This document shows, in pieces, positions 1 to 7,845 of a stretch of DNA of 64,000 bases. The stretch's first letter is position 1. Each line of letters opens with the position of its first letter. This stretch comes from Spiro-02 sp034114085 (GTDB taxonomy: Bacteria > Spirochaetota > Spirochaetia > Sphaerochaetales > Sphaerochaetaceae). The DNA lies in the NCBI GenBank assembly GCA_034114085.1, contig JAXEWB010000002.1, forward strand, positions 62,001 to 126,000, written 5' to 3'. The notes below the pieces were generated by a model. The model saw only the letters and a program-made list of their open reading frames with translations, was not told the DNA's origin and made no database searches. The translations under genes were made by a program, and so were the position numbers.

Positions 1-804
1 GCGCTCCGCCGCAAGCGCGAGCTGGACGGTAGAGGGATGTTCCTTGCCGGCGGTACGGAAATCAATCGTCTCGGTTCTTCCTTTCAGGCCGAGAAGGTGA
101 TCAGCATCCGGCATATCGGTTGCGACAGGATTGAGGAAGTCAACGGAGCCGTCCGTATCGGTAGTTGTGCAACGTTTCAGCAGCTGATTGATTCTCCCAT
201 TGTCCCGTGCTGGTTGAAAGATGCCGCGAAGTACTGCAATTCCCGTACAAAGCGCAATATGGCGACTGTCGGCGGCAACCTTGCCATCGGCAGGGATGAT
301 TCTTATCTGATGCCTGCTCTGCTTGCCGCGAAGGCTCGGCTGTTGACCGCGGGGCTTACCGAAGAGGGCGTCTATACCGAGGATGAACTTCCGATTCGTG
401 AATATCATGCTTTTCAGGATCATTTTTCAGGGACGTTGATACTTGCCATCGTGCTGAACAAGCCTGATCGTTTCATCGCGACGAAACGGTTCAGCCGGAC
501 CGCACAGAGCCATGCCGCGGTTACGGTCGGTTTTGGCGCAGGTCGGGATGAAGCTGGCAATCCTTCCGACGTGCGTATTTTCGCCGCGGTGAAGGGAAGT
601 GGCATCCAACGGTTCTCCGATATTGAGAACTCGATTGAAGGAGACGCCTACAACAGTCCTGACGATGTCCAGTTCGCTGTATCGTCAATGACGAAGGCGG
701 AGGACGATTTGGCGGGTTCCGCCGCCTACAAACGGTATATCGCCGGGGTTGCCGTATCCGATTTGTATCGGTTGTTCCTGGATTCGACGGGAGGTGCGAA
801 ATGA
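1..804 (+). CDS. Molybdenum hydroxylase FAD-binding subunit (5' partial)
   Basis: This is the FAD-binding medium subunit of a xanthine dehydrogenase-type molybdenum hydroxylase. It passes electrons between the molybdenum subunit and NAD or another carrier in the cytoplasm. The reading frame is open to the left window edge, so the N-terminus is missing. The first visible part carries FLAGGTEI, the usual FAD pyrophosphate loop, and TVGGNLAIG follows near visible residue 86. The C-terminal CO-dehydrogenase flavoprotein domain is complete. The stop codon overlaps the next start as ATGA (801-804), so the two are translationally coupled. It resembles E. coli YgfM, the FAD partner of XdhD. Family is secure; the natural substrate (a purine, or selenate as an old annotation suggests) is not shown by sequence. 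Confidence 0.88.
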   Translation, partial: ALRRKRELDGRGMFLAGGTEINRLGSSFQAEKVISIRHIGCDRIEEVNGAVRIGSCATFQQLIDSPIVPCWLKDAAKYCNSRTKRNMATVGGNLAIGRDDSYLMPALLAAKARLLTAGLTEEGVYTEDELPIREYHAFQDHFSGTLILAIVLNKPDRFIATKRFSRTAQSHAAVTVGFGAGRDEAGNPSDVRIFAAVKGSGIQRFSDIENSIEGDAYNSPDDVQFAVSSMTKAEDDLAGSAAYKRYIAGVAVSDLYRLFLDSTGGAK

Positions 805-3677
805 AAATCAAATGCGTGATTAACGGATGTGCGAAGGAATTTGATTTCAATCCCGTCCTCAGTCTTCGTGAACTGTTGGTTTCCGACGGGCATTTCTGTG
901 TGCGCGACAGCGACAACGGCGAAGGGTTCGCCGGTAGCGATACGGTTTTGGTCGATGGCGTACCCGTTTATGCGAACCTGATGCTCGCCGGTGAGGCGGA
1001 CGGCTGTGAAATCCGTACTCCCGACGGTCTTGCCGATGGCCGCAGGCTGAGCGCCGTGCAGCAGGCCATGGTGGACGCCGGTATCGTGCAGAGCGCCTAC
1101 AACGCCCCCGCGGCGGCTTTGTTGCTTACTTGGTTGCTTGAAAACAAGCCTGACCCTTCCAAAGATGAGATCAAGGATGCGTTGAGCGGCATTTTTATTC
1201 GTGACGCTGGCTACGAGCATTACTATCTTGCCGTCAAGCTCGCCCGAGAAAAAATCGCCAGTGGGGCCTACACCAGCGAGATCGCCCCTGAATTCCGGGA
1301 TGAGCTCGCCGTGGTCGGCAAGGTCAAGCCGAAGGTGGACGGTCGTCAGCTCGTCGCCGGTTGGAAAAGTTTTGTCGAGGATCGCGTGGAGCCGGGCGCC
1401 TGTGCGCTGGTCTTGCTCCGTTCCCCCTATGCCCACGCCTATATCACCAGCATCGATGTCTCCAAAGCTGAGAAGATGCCCGGTGTCATCGCCATCATTA
1501 CCTGTGAAAATTGTCCTGATGTATTCTACATGCAGGCGGGGCAGGGCAATCCCGAACCTTCTCCGCATGACCGGCGGTTGTTCAATCGCAAGGTCCGGCA
1601 TGTCGGGGATCGCGTCGCCGCCATTGTCGCCGAGACCGAAGCCCAGGCGGTCGCCGCCCGCGATAGGATCAAGGTCAAGTACGAAGTGCTGAAGCCTGTG
1701 TTTACCGTCGAGGAGGCGATGGCTCCCGACGCTCCGCTGGTACACAATGGTGTCGTTGAATACCGTGCCGGCGCTCCCGCCGACCTGGACGAGTATAACA
1801 AGACCGCCGACCCCCGGGACGGCAAGGTAATCTACCAGTTCCCGTTGCATGGGGATATCCGTCGCAATATCGCCGCTGCGGCCCATGGGCATATCGGAGA
1901 TGTCGACGCAGGTTTCTCCGAAGCCGATGTTGTGATCGAGCGAACCTATCAGACGTCCCAGGTTCAGTGTACGCCGTTGGAACCGCATGTCTGTTATGCC
2001 AAGATGGACAATGATCGGCTGGTGATTCATGCCTCGACCCAGGTTCCCTGGCACTTGCGCCGTATTGTGGCGTGGGTCTGCCAGATTCCTGAGAACAAGA
2101 TCCATGTGATCAAGGAGAAGGTCGGCGGGGGCTATGGGTCAAAACAGGATATACTGGTCGAGGATCTTGTCGGCTACGCCACTTGGATTACTGGTCGTCC
2201 GATCTACTACCGCAATACCCGCGAGGAGGAGTTCATCGCCAACAGCACCCGGCATCCGATGCGTGTCACGGTCAAGATGGGCGGCAAGAAGGACGGTAGC
2301 ATTACCGCGATCTACATGGATGTCCGCGCCAATACCGGTCCGTACGGCAACCACTGCCTGACGGTGCCTATGAACGCCTGTTCCAAGACGTTGCCGCTGA
2401 TCAAATGCGACAACATGAAGTTCGACGTCATCACCTACTATACCAATATTCCGCCGACGGGCGCCTACCAAGGTTATGGAGCGCCGAAAGGCACGTTCGG
2501 GCTGATGATGTGCATGGCAGAGCTGGCTGAGAAGCTTGGTGTCGACTACTATGAAATGGCCAGAAAGAACCGCGTCGAAGAGGGTTATATGCTTGAGATT
2601 CTCAAGGGTCTTGGCGAGGGGCGTGCGGGAACCGTCGTTCCCGTGGGTAGTTGTGGTCTCGGAGAAGCTTTGTCCAAGGGCGCCAAGATGATTGATTGGG
2701 GCAGAAAAGAGGTTTCGGACGATCCTGACTGGAAGATTGGCAAGGGGTTTGCGATGATCCAGCAGGGTTCCGGCCTGCCGGGTCTCGACCATGCCAACTG
2801 CGATGTAAAACTATTGACGGACGGTACGTTCATGATTCACTCCGGCGGGGCGGATCTTGGAACCGGTCTTGATACAATCAGCGTCAAGATGGTGGCCGAG
2901 GTCATGTGCGTGGACATGAACCGCGTGTCCATCCTCTCCGGCGATACCGACAACTGTAATTTCGATACCGGCGCCTATGCGTCAAGCGGAACGTACTTCT
3001 CCGGCAACGCCAGCCTGAAGGCCGCGCTGAACCTTAAGGAGAATCTGCTTGATGAGGCCGCCCATCAGATGGGGGAGGATGTCCACGACTTGGATGTCCG
3101 CTATCCCGGAGAGGTCTATTCCAAGACCTCCGGAAAGGTGTTGGAATATGCGAAGCTGTCCCATGACGCTTTGACAGGTACGGGCCGTGGCCAGGTGACG
3201 GGCAAGGCGTCGTTCACAACGAACGATTCTGCGATTCCCTACGGTGCGCATTTCGCCCAGGTCGCGGTCAATGTCCGTACCGGCGAGGTCAAGGTCCAGA
3301 AGTTCTATGCGTTGCAGGATGCCGGTACGCCGATCAACCCTGAGCTTGCGTTGTGTCAGATGTATGGCGCGGCCCTCAAATCGATTGGCCATTCGTTGTA
3401 TGAGGGGATGACGCTGGATGCCGGCGGCAAGTGCCTCAACCCGAACTTCACCGACTACGGAGTTCCGATGATCAGTGAGATGCCGGATGACTTCAAGGCT
3501 GTTCTGATCGATATCAACGACGCCTACGGTCCGTTCGGCGCCAAGTCGATTTCCGAAATCGCCACCAACGGAGCCGCTCCCGCCATCGGGATAGCGATTC
3601 ATGACGCGGTCGGCGTCTGGATCCGGAGTTGGCCGTTCACTCCTGAGAAAATCCTCCGGGAGCTGGGTCGGATCTGA
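801..3677 (+). CDS. xdhD: XdhD-type molybdenum hydroxylase, molybdopterin-binding subunit
   Basis: Large subunit of a molybdenum hydroxylase, 958 residues. Its length and motif order closely match E. coli XdhD, the 'probable selenate reductase/xanthine dehydrogenase' molybdenum subunit. The N-terminal 160 residues keep the shape of the two [2Fe-2S] domains but have lost the cluster cysteines: the stretch around RDSDNGEGFAGSD replaces the first Cys motif, and VQSAYN and FIRDAGY replace the second. From about residue 180 the aldehyde oxidase/xanthine dehydrogenase fold follows, with VGGGYGSKQD near 440 and GAKSISEIA near 918 supplying the expected active-site Gln and Glu. It is coupled to the FAD subunit and ends before a strong terminator. 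Its partners in other genomes (ygeW, purine permeases) lie downstream, beyond the Cys-rich peptide island. The in vivo substrate is uncertain. Confidence 0.9.
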   Translation: MKIKCVINGCAKEFDFNPVLSLRELLVSDGHFCVRDSDNGEGFAGSDTVLVDGVPVYANLMLAGEADGCEIRTPDGLADGRRLSAVQQAMVDAGIVQSAYNAPAAALLLTWLLENKPDPSKDEIKDALSGIFIRDAGYEHYYLAVKLAREKIASGAYTSEIAPEFRDELAVVGKVKPKVDGRQLVAGWKSFVEDRVEPGACALVLLRSPYAHAYITSIDVSKAEKMPGVIAIITCENCPDVFYMQAGQGNPEPSPHDRRLFNRKVRHVGDRVAAIVAETEAQAVAARDRIKVKYEVLKPVFTVEEAMAPDAPLVHNGVVEYRAGAPADLDEYNKTADPRDGKVIYQFPLHGDIRRNIAAAAHGHIGDVDAGFSEADVVIERTYQTSQVQCTPLEPHVCYAKMDNDRLVIHASTQVPWHLRRIVAWVCQIPENKIHVIKEKVGGGYGSKQDILVEDLVGYATWITGRPIYYRNTREEEFIANSTRHPMRVTVKMGGKKDGSITAIYMDVRANTGPYGNHCLTVPMNACSKTLPLIKCDNMKFDVITYYTNIPPTGAYQGYGAPKGTFGLMMCMAELAEKLGVDYYEMARKNRVEEGYMLEILKGLGEGRAGTVVPVGSCGLGEALSKGAKMIDWGRKEVSDDPDWKIGKGFAMIQQGSGLPGLDHANCDVKLLTDGTFMIHSGGADLGTGLDTISVKMVAEVMCVDMNRVSILSGDTDNCNFDTGAYASSGTYFSGNASLKAALNLKENLLDEAAHQMGEDVHDLDVRYPGEVYSKTSGKVLEYAKLSHDALTGTGRGQVTGKASFTTNDSAIPYGAHFAQVAVNVRTGEVKVQKFYALQDAGTPINPELALCQMYGAALKSIGHSLYEGMTLDAGGKCLNPNFTDYGVPMISEMPDDFKAVLIDINDAYGPFGAKSISEIATNGAAPAIGIAIHDAVGVWIRSWPFTPEKILRELGRI

Positions 3678-3696
3678 TCCGTACATTTTCAACCGG

Positions 3697-3732
3697 GGCC
3701 TCCGGCGATGTTCGCCGGAGGCCTTGTGTTCC
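3697..3732 (+). terminator. Hairpin terminator after xdhD
   Basis: A perfect 11-bp GC-rich stem (3697-3707 with 3713-3723) and 5-nt loop lie 20 bp after the xdhD stop, followed by a short T-rich stretch. It separates the molybdenum enzyme operon from the Cys-rich peptide island. Confidence 0.75.
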
Positions 3733-3866
3733 TGTGACGCTTTGTTCTATGCCTGCGCCATTTTGCGCCTGTCGGTCGGCTAAGGTTGCGTCCGTTGTTT
3801 CGGTGAATCTGTATACCGCCTATCTGAACGATAATCCACAAGTTTTCTTGCGCGACTAAAGTTTTC

Positions 3867-3914
3867 CTCATTGGGGGGTTGGTATACTGTATACTTGTAT
3901 TCTCAATACGGAGG
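3867..3914 (+). promoter_or_regulatory. Likely promoter and palindrome of the Cys-rich peptide locus
   Basis: The 13-bp palindrome GTATACTGTATAC (3882-3894) contains two overlapping TATACT -10-like hexamers (3883-3888 and 3890-3895). No good -35 box sits 16-18 bp upstream of either, which suggests an activated promoter. The ribosome site GGAGG (3910-3914) lies 8 nt before the first peptide gene. A half-match (CTGTATACC) occurs about 80 bp upstream. Binding by the neighbouring LuxR-type regulator is a guess. Confidence 0.4.
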
Positions 3915-3922
3915 ATTGTTGT

Positions 3923-4168
3923 ATGGATAAGGAAAAGCTGTCTTTACTTTATCAAAGAATACTTAACGGCAAGGATTCCAATATCAAGTTGCGAAACCTG
4001 AATAAAATCAAGGAGATTCCTCTTATGCCCTGTATTTCCTGCACCAACCAGTGCATTTTGGGTTGTGCCGGTCATACATGCGCAAATGGATGTTCTGGGC
4101 TTTCTTGTTCACAGGGATGTTCCGGTACGCAGTGTTCCGCCAGTATGGGAAGTATCGGAGTTGGATAA
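3923..4168 (+). CDS. Cys-rich RiPP precursor peptide 1
   Basis: An 81-residue peptide with a charged leader-like first part (about 1-34, Lys/Leu-rich) and a Gly/Ser-rich core. The core holds nine cysteines: C37, C40, C44, C48, C53, C57, C62, C66 and C71. After C48 the gaps alternate strictly 4-3-4-3-4, giving a 9-residue period. A good ribosome site (GGAGG, 8 nt spacing) supports translation. It stands apart from the other four peptides, alone upstream of the regulator and convergent with it. No signal peptide or double-Gly cleavage site is seen. It is inferred to be a substrate of the radical SAM enzyme at 5203-6684. A metal-binding Cys-rich protein is the alternative reading. Confidence 0.75.
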   Translation: MDKEKLSLLYQRILNGKDSNIKLRNLNKIKEIPLMPCISCTNQCILGCAGHTCANGCSGLSCSQGCSGTQCSASMGSIGVG

Positions 4169-4180
4169 TAGAAAGCGCAT

Positions 4181-5053
4181 CTACTGTGTGCCTTGGGCTT
4201 TTTTTTCCGTACATGTCCCAAGGAGCTGTTGATGGACGTAATGATATAGGCCGGTCCTGGAATGTATTGCCGGGACTTTTCTGAAAACACCGGAAATGGT
4301 GTTTTTAACAAGGCTTTCGGATACAGAAAGAGCTGCGGCAAGTTCTTTGTTTGTGGCGTTGCCTTTACTGCAGAAGAACTCCGACATGACCAGTATCTCG
4401 AAAACGCTGAAAGAGTTAGCTTCTGGTGTTTGCGAGAGACGCTTTTTCACTGAGGCTGTATCGAGATCGCTGAAATCCTCAAGCCCGACGGGCATCGATT
4501 CCTGTGCGTTTTTCAAGGAAAAGAGCTTTTCAAAAGAATTTTTTCCACCCATGGCTATTATCATTATGATGTATATGAGCAAGGACCCGAAATCTACCTC
4601 CCGACGTAGAATATAAGTTCTCCAGAACGAAATGAACAAAAACAGGAATATTTCGATGATATAGAACATGCTGCGTTTGGGAAAATCATAGCTGACATAC
4701 AAAATGCCACCTACGACTAGCAACCCTAGATCGAATGGGCCGAAATTGTTTGTACTGTATACTAGCAGAAAATCGGCGGTTGCATAAGAAAGACAGAACA
4801 CAACCTGTCCAAACCGTATCCATTTTGAATCAGGGTAACAAAGAAACAGACTGAAAAATAGGAAAATGCTTCCGCTCAAGACAAAACGTAAATAGTCCTG
4901 TCGAAAGTTTCCCGCTGTATAGTCACGTAAGGTGGGCATAAGCATCAGGAACGACAAGAGAATCAGCAGGAACCCCATGCGCTGTTGCAACCAGAAATAC
5001 CGACTGTGTTTTTTTTCATGTCCATCCATGGAATAAGTATGTGACATTTCCAT
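4181..5053 (-). CDS. Membrane-anchored LuxR-type transcriptional regulator
   Basis: About 290 residues if started at the ATG at 5053. An open frame extends to a GTG at 5215, but that would run into the radical SAM start. No start has a clear ribosome site; an ATG at 5029 is another choice. Six hydrophobic segments fill the first two thirds. The C-terminal 65 residues form a LuxR-type helix-turn-helix: FSVFEILVMSEF, then NKELAAALSVSESLVKNTI. It lacks a receiver domain, so it is a one-component membrane sensor that would bind DNA from the membrane. It lies between peptide 1 (convergent) and the radical SAM operon (divergent), the usual place for a cluster-specific regulator. Sensing of the exported peptide is inferred. 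Confidence 0.75.
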   Translation of the reverse strand: MEMSHTYSMDGHEKKHSRYFWLQQRMGFLLILLSFLMLMPTLRDYTAGNFRQDYLRFVLSGSIFLFFSLFLCYPDSKWIRFGQVVFCLSYATADFLLVYSTNNFGPFDLGLLVVGGILYVSYDFPKRSMFYIIEIFLFLFISFWRTYILRREVDFGSLLIYIIMIIAMGGKNSFEKLFSLKNAQESMPVGLEDFSDLDTASVKKRLSQTPEANSFSVFEILVMSEFFCSKGNATNKELAAALSVSESLVKNTISGVFRKVPAIHSRTGLYHYVHQQLLGTCTEKKAQGTQ

Positions 5054-5202
5054 GCTGTATGCAACGTAATGAAGTCCAAAAAACTTTTTTCTATCCGAAA
5101 GTCTGCGCAAAAGGAAAAAAGTCACATTGTATCGTGGAGACGGATGATGAATGCTAATGATAGCTGGCGCTGATGTTTTAGTTGATTCAAGGAGGAACTT
5201 GT

Positions 5203-6684
5203 ATGGATTATTCACCGAAAACTATATATCTTTTTCATCCCTCTTTGCGATTTAGGAAAGAATCGCATCGATGCATGCTCTATGAGATTGATGACTTTTT
5301 CCATACTGCGGACAAGCTTTCCGTAATATCTCCGACCGAAGTCATTCTGCTCATGTTGTTCGATGGAACCAGAACTTATGCCACCGCGGAAAAAGATTTC
5401 AGATACCTGTATGATATTCGGGATACATGTAGTTTTTCCATTGGCAGGGCTTTAAATAATCTTGAACATCGGACACGCATATCTCCGTTGATCGTACCAA
5501 TAGAACAACTTTCACAGCATGAAATCCATGAAACTGTCAGTCGATATCCAAACCCAGAGGAATTTCTCATCAAAGAATCGGAATTGAAACTTGACTATAA
5601 CGATTTACGGATATCTGGGCCTCTTTCGGTCAACTACAATGTAATGACACAATGTGGTTTTTCCTGCAAATACTGTTATCATCCATTAATTCTAATACAA
5701 GAATTGATATCACTTGAAAGACTTTCCGACCTGTTCGTTGAACTAAAGAATCTCGGTTGTGAAAGCGTTTTGCTTACTGGCGGAGATCCGATGCTACGGC
5801 CCGATATTGATGAAATTATGCGGATGTTACATATTTCTGGTCTATTTTATACGCTGTCCACAAAAAGCATCTTGGAGAAAAAACGATTACAATGGCTATA
5901 CGACGAAGCTGGTCTGGATCGAATGCAGTTAAGTCTGGATTCTTGTGATTCTGCAGTAGTGTCTCGGCTCATTGGGGTGGATCACGGATATCTGTCGAGA
6001 TTTACGCAGATGGTCAAGGATATGCAGGAAATCGGCATGGATATCCGTTTGAAGGCGGTACTGACTTCATATAATGCGGATGGAATAGGGGATTTTCTTT
6101 CCTATGCCGAGGGGTTAGGAATACGCCATGTGCAGATAGTGGGTTATGGTCGTAGCGGTACCCGACATTCCGATTCTTTGTTCCCATCTGCTGACCAAGC
6201 GGCAAAAGCTTCGGAAATAGTAGCCAAATGGAAGTTGATGCATCCTGAAATGGGGATCGTCGGAGGAGAATATGGAGCGACATATGACGAGCCGATTGAA
6301 CTGGACGATATCCCTGACTTGGATATGTTTGCGAAACGGACGATATGTAATGCGGGCAGGTTCTCTATGACATTATTGCCAAACGGTGAAGTATATATCT
6401 GTGAACATTTGCCATATGATAAAAAGTTCGTAATTGGAGATATTCGTACACAAAGTCTTACAGACTGGTGGAATGGGGAACAGCTACAACAATGGCTGTC
6501 CCCACCCGTTAGAAGTTTTTTTCCTGAGGGCTCACCTTGTCGGCATTGTGAAGAAAAATTTTATTCTATCTGCCATACGAGGTATAGTCGTTGTCTCCGG
6601 TTCATACGAGAATTGACTGGACGTGTCGATGGTCCTGATATTCATTGTCCTCGTTCCCTCTTTCCTCGAACAAGATCAACATAA
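5203..6684 (+). CDS. Radical SAM/SPASM peptide-modifying enzyme with PqqD-like N-terminus
   Basis: A 493-residue enzyme expected to install crosslinks, probably Cys thioethers, in the flanking Cys-rich peptides. The ATG at 5203 is chosen because GGAGGA (5191-5196) precedes it; an in-frame TTG at 5182 would include that site. Residues of roughly 1-110 resemble a PqqD/RRE winged-helix peptide-recognition domain (ISPTEVILLMLFDGTRTYA). The radical SAM motif CxxxCxxC is C151, C155, C158, followed by a TGGDP stretch typical of the fold. The C-terminal SPASM domain carries cysteines at about 382, 400, 446, 449, 457, 464 and 482, enough for two auxiliary Fe-S clusters. It heads an operon with four precursor genes and an ABC exporter. 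The chemistry itself cannot be read from sequence. Confidence 0.88.
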   Translation: MDYSPKTIYLFHPSLRFRKESHRCMLYEIDDFFHTADKLSVISPTEVILLMLFDGTRTYATAEKDFRYLYDIRDTCSFSIGRALNNLEHRTRISPLIVPIEQLSQHEIHETVSRYPNPEEFLIKESELKLDYNDLRISGPLSVNYNVMTQCGFSCKYCYHPLILIQELISLERLSDLFVELKNLGCESVLLTGGDPMLRPDIDEIMRMLHISGLFYTLSTKSILEKKRLQWLYDEAGLDRMQLSLDSCDSAVVSRLIGVDHGYLSRFTQMVKDMQEIGMDIRLKAVLTSYNADGIGDFLSYAEGLGIRHVQIVGYGRSGTRHSDSLFPSADQAAKASEIVAKWKLMHPEMGIVGGEYGATYDEPIELDDIPDLDMFAKRTICNAGRFSMTLLPNGEVYICEHLPYDKKFVIGDIRTQSLTDWWNGEQLQQWLSPPVRSFFPEGSPCRHCEEKFYSICHTRYSRCLRFIRELTGRVDGPDIHCPRSLFPRTRST

Positions 6685-6698
6685 AGTGAGGTAGCGAC

Positions 6699-6950
6699 AT
6701 GGTTACTGAAAAAGTTAAGCAAATGATTGAACGGTTGTGCCCTTGTTCCAAAGATATTTTTGTTATGGATATCGGTGTGGAACAATCGGCAGTGGAAAAT
6801 TGTAATCCAAATTGTTCAAATTCTGAATGTTCTTCTCAATGTATTTCGTGTTCTATCTCTGCATCTATAGCAGATTTGTGCGATCCTTCCTGTTTTTTTG
6901 CGTGTCCAGTAGGAGGGAGTACCCGAGGAGCGAAAAGGAGGGAGTTTTGA
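6699..6950 (+). CDS. Cys-rich RiPP precursor peptide 2
   Basis: An 83-residue peptide starting 14 bp after the radical SAM gene. Cysteines lie at 14, 16, 35, 39, 44, 48, 51, 61, 65 and 69. The 35-39-44-48 run has the 3-4-3 gap pattern of the other precursors, but the rest is less regular and less Gly-rich, and the tail is basic. Two cysteines sit inside the leader-like part, unlike in its sisters. The last four bases overlap the next gene (TTG start within TTGA), so translation is coupled. It may be a divergent or specialised member. Confidence 0.68.
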   Translation: MVTEKVKQMIERLCPCSKDIFVMDIGVEQSAVENCNPNCSNSECSSQCISCSISASIADLCDPSCFFACPVGGSTRGAKRREF

Positions 6951-7174
6951 ATATTGAGAAACTCAGGCAAGTTGTGAAAGTTTCTTCGTTTTCTGAAACT
7001 AAAAAACCGTATCAATTCGAAAGACTTGTCATAGCTTGTTCTACATGTAGCGATGAATGTATCAATTGTACTGACAAGTGTTCCGAAGGTTGTTCTTCGG
7101 GAAGTTGTTCTGGGGGATGTTTTGCATGCCCTTCTCGCTGTTCCGTCGGGTGCAGTCCTGGTTCGACGGGATGA
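6947..7174 (+). CDS. Cys-rich RiPP precursor peptide 3
   Basis: A 75-residue peptide. The TTG at 6947 is taken as start because a strong AAGGAGGG site (6935-6942) sits just before it; an upstream ATG in the same frame would lie inside peptide 2. Residues 1-30 form a leader beginning MNIEKL. The core has eleven cysteines from 31 to 69 with gaps 2-3-2-3-3-4-3-2-3-3 and Gly/Ser/acidic spacers. It ends in a short GSTG tail. The TTG start, overlapping the previous stop, would lower and couple its translation. Confidence 0.72.
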   Translation: MNIEKLRQVVKVSSFSETKKPYQFERLVIACSTCSDECINCTDKCSEGCSSGSCSGGCFACPSRCSVGCSPGSTG

Positions 7175-7227
7175 CAGGTTCTTAAAAGATTTTATGCGTA
7201 TGCCAAGAGAGAATATGAGGGTGTGGT

Positions 7228-7449
7228 ATGAATATTAGGAAAATACATAAATCTATCGTGATGTCGGCTGTGCAAGGTCAATTTCCCCCAAATTTTCCTT
7301 CACCATATTGTCTGCATTGTACATCTTCCTGTGCTAATGGTTGCTCATCCGGAGGGTGTTCCAGTGGTTGTTCAGCCGTCGGTTGTTCTAGCGGTTGTGC
7401 AAATAATAGTTGTAGCGATATGTGTCCTAGTGAAAATACTGCAAAATGA
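7228..7449 (+). CDS. Cys-rich RiPP precursor peptide 4
   Basis: A 73-residue peptide with a leader of about 27 residues beginning MNIRKI and a core of ten cysteines (28, 31, 35, 39, 44, 48, 53, 57, 62, 66). The gaps 2-3-3-4-3-4-3-4 are identical to those of peptide 1 over nine cysteines, although leaders and spacers differ. Spacers are mostly SSG, ANG and SAVG. A GAGGG ribosome site precedes the ATG. This shared lattice is the best evidence that the peptides are one family handled by one enzyme. Confidence 0.75.
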   Translation: MNIRKIHKSIVMSAVQGQFPPNFPSPYCLHCTSSCANGCSSGGCSSGCSAVGCSSGCANNSCSDMCPSENTAK

Positions 7450-7480
7450 ATGTTTAGTGATTAAAAAGGAGATGGCGTCC

Positions 7481-7735
7481 ATGGATGTAAAGAAATTAAA
7501 AAATTATGCTGAATTGGTATCCGGAGATCAGCCATATGGACAGGATATGCTCATAACCTCTCGATGCTTGATTCACTGTACATCAGGGTGTCCTGCAGGA
7601 TGCGCCTCTGGTGCGAGTGGCTGTAGTTCAGGTTGTTCTGGGGTGAGCTGTGCCTCTGGTTGTCCAGGCAGTAATTGTTCCTCAATGTGTACTCATGGTT
7701 GTGCGTTAAGTGATGCGATAGTCATCGGCAAATGA
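7481..7735 (+). CDS. Cys-rich RiPP precursor peptide 5
   Basis: An 84-residue peptide. The ATG at 7481 has AAGGAG (7466-7471) at 9 nt; an in-frame ATG at 7472 is too close to that site. The leader is residues 1-28 (MDVKKLKNY start). Eleven cysteines from 29 to 74 have gaps 3-3-3-6-3-4-3-4-3-3, so the central part keeps the 9-residue period and the ASGASG gap looks like a slip of the repeat. A ten-residue hydrophobic tail ends the peptide. It is the last precursor before the exporter. Confidence 0.74.
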   Translation: MDVKKLKNYAELVSGDQPYGQDMLITSRCLIHCTSGCPAGCASGASGCSSGCSGVSCASGCPGSNCSSMCTHGCALSDAIVIGK

Positions 7736-7755
7736 GCCTCAGCGATTCTTGTATG

Positions 7756-7799
7756 TGGCCTTTCTCAATATCCTGCTCTCCAACATGGAGATAAGGCCA
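7756..7799 (+). terminator. Possible attenuator hairpin between precursors and exporter
   Basis: TGGCCTT (7756-7762) can pair with AAGGCCA (7793-7799) around a 30-nt loop that itself contains a small CTCC/GGAG stem. There is no T-run after it. Such a hairpin could stabilise the precursor mRNA or reduce readthrough into the exporter gene. Weak evidence. Confidence 0.3.
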
Positions 7800-7845
7800 A
7801 CATTGAGTCTCTTTCTATTACATGAAATTGATGAGGGAACATATA

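Noticed and set aside
726..2105. Long minus-strand open frame (459 residues) opposite xdhD
   Set aside because: It is an antisense shadow of strong coding sequence and has no family-like motifs. The same applies to frames at 48216-49370, 62690-63838 and 33831-34583.
3923..7735. Cys-rich peptides as metallothioneins
   Set aside because: Metallothioneins do not usually come with a radical SAM/SPASM enzyme and exporter, nor with leaders and a fixed CX3C/CX4C lattice; kept only as an alternative.
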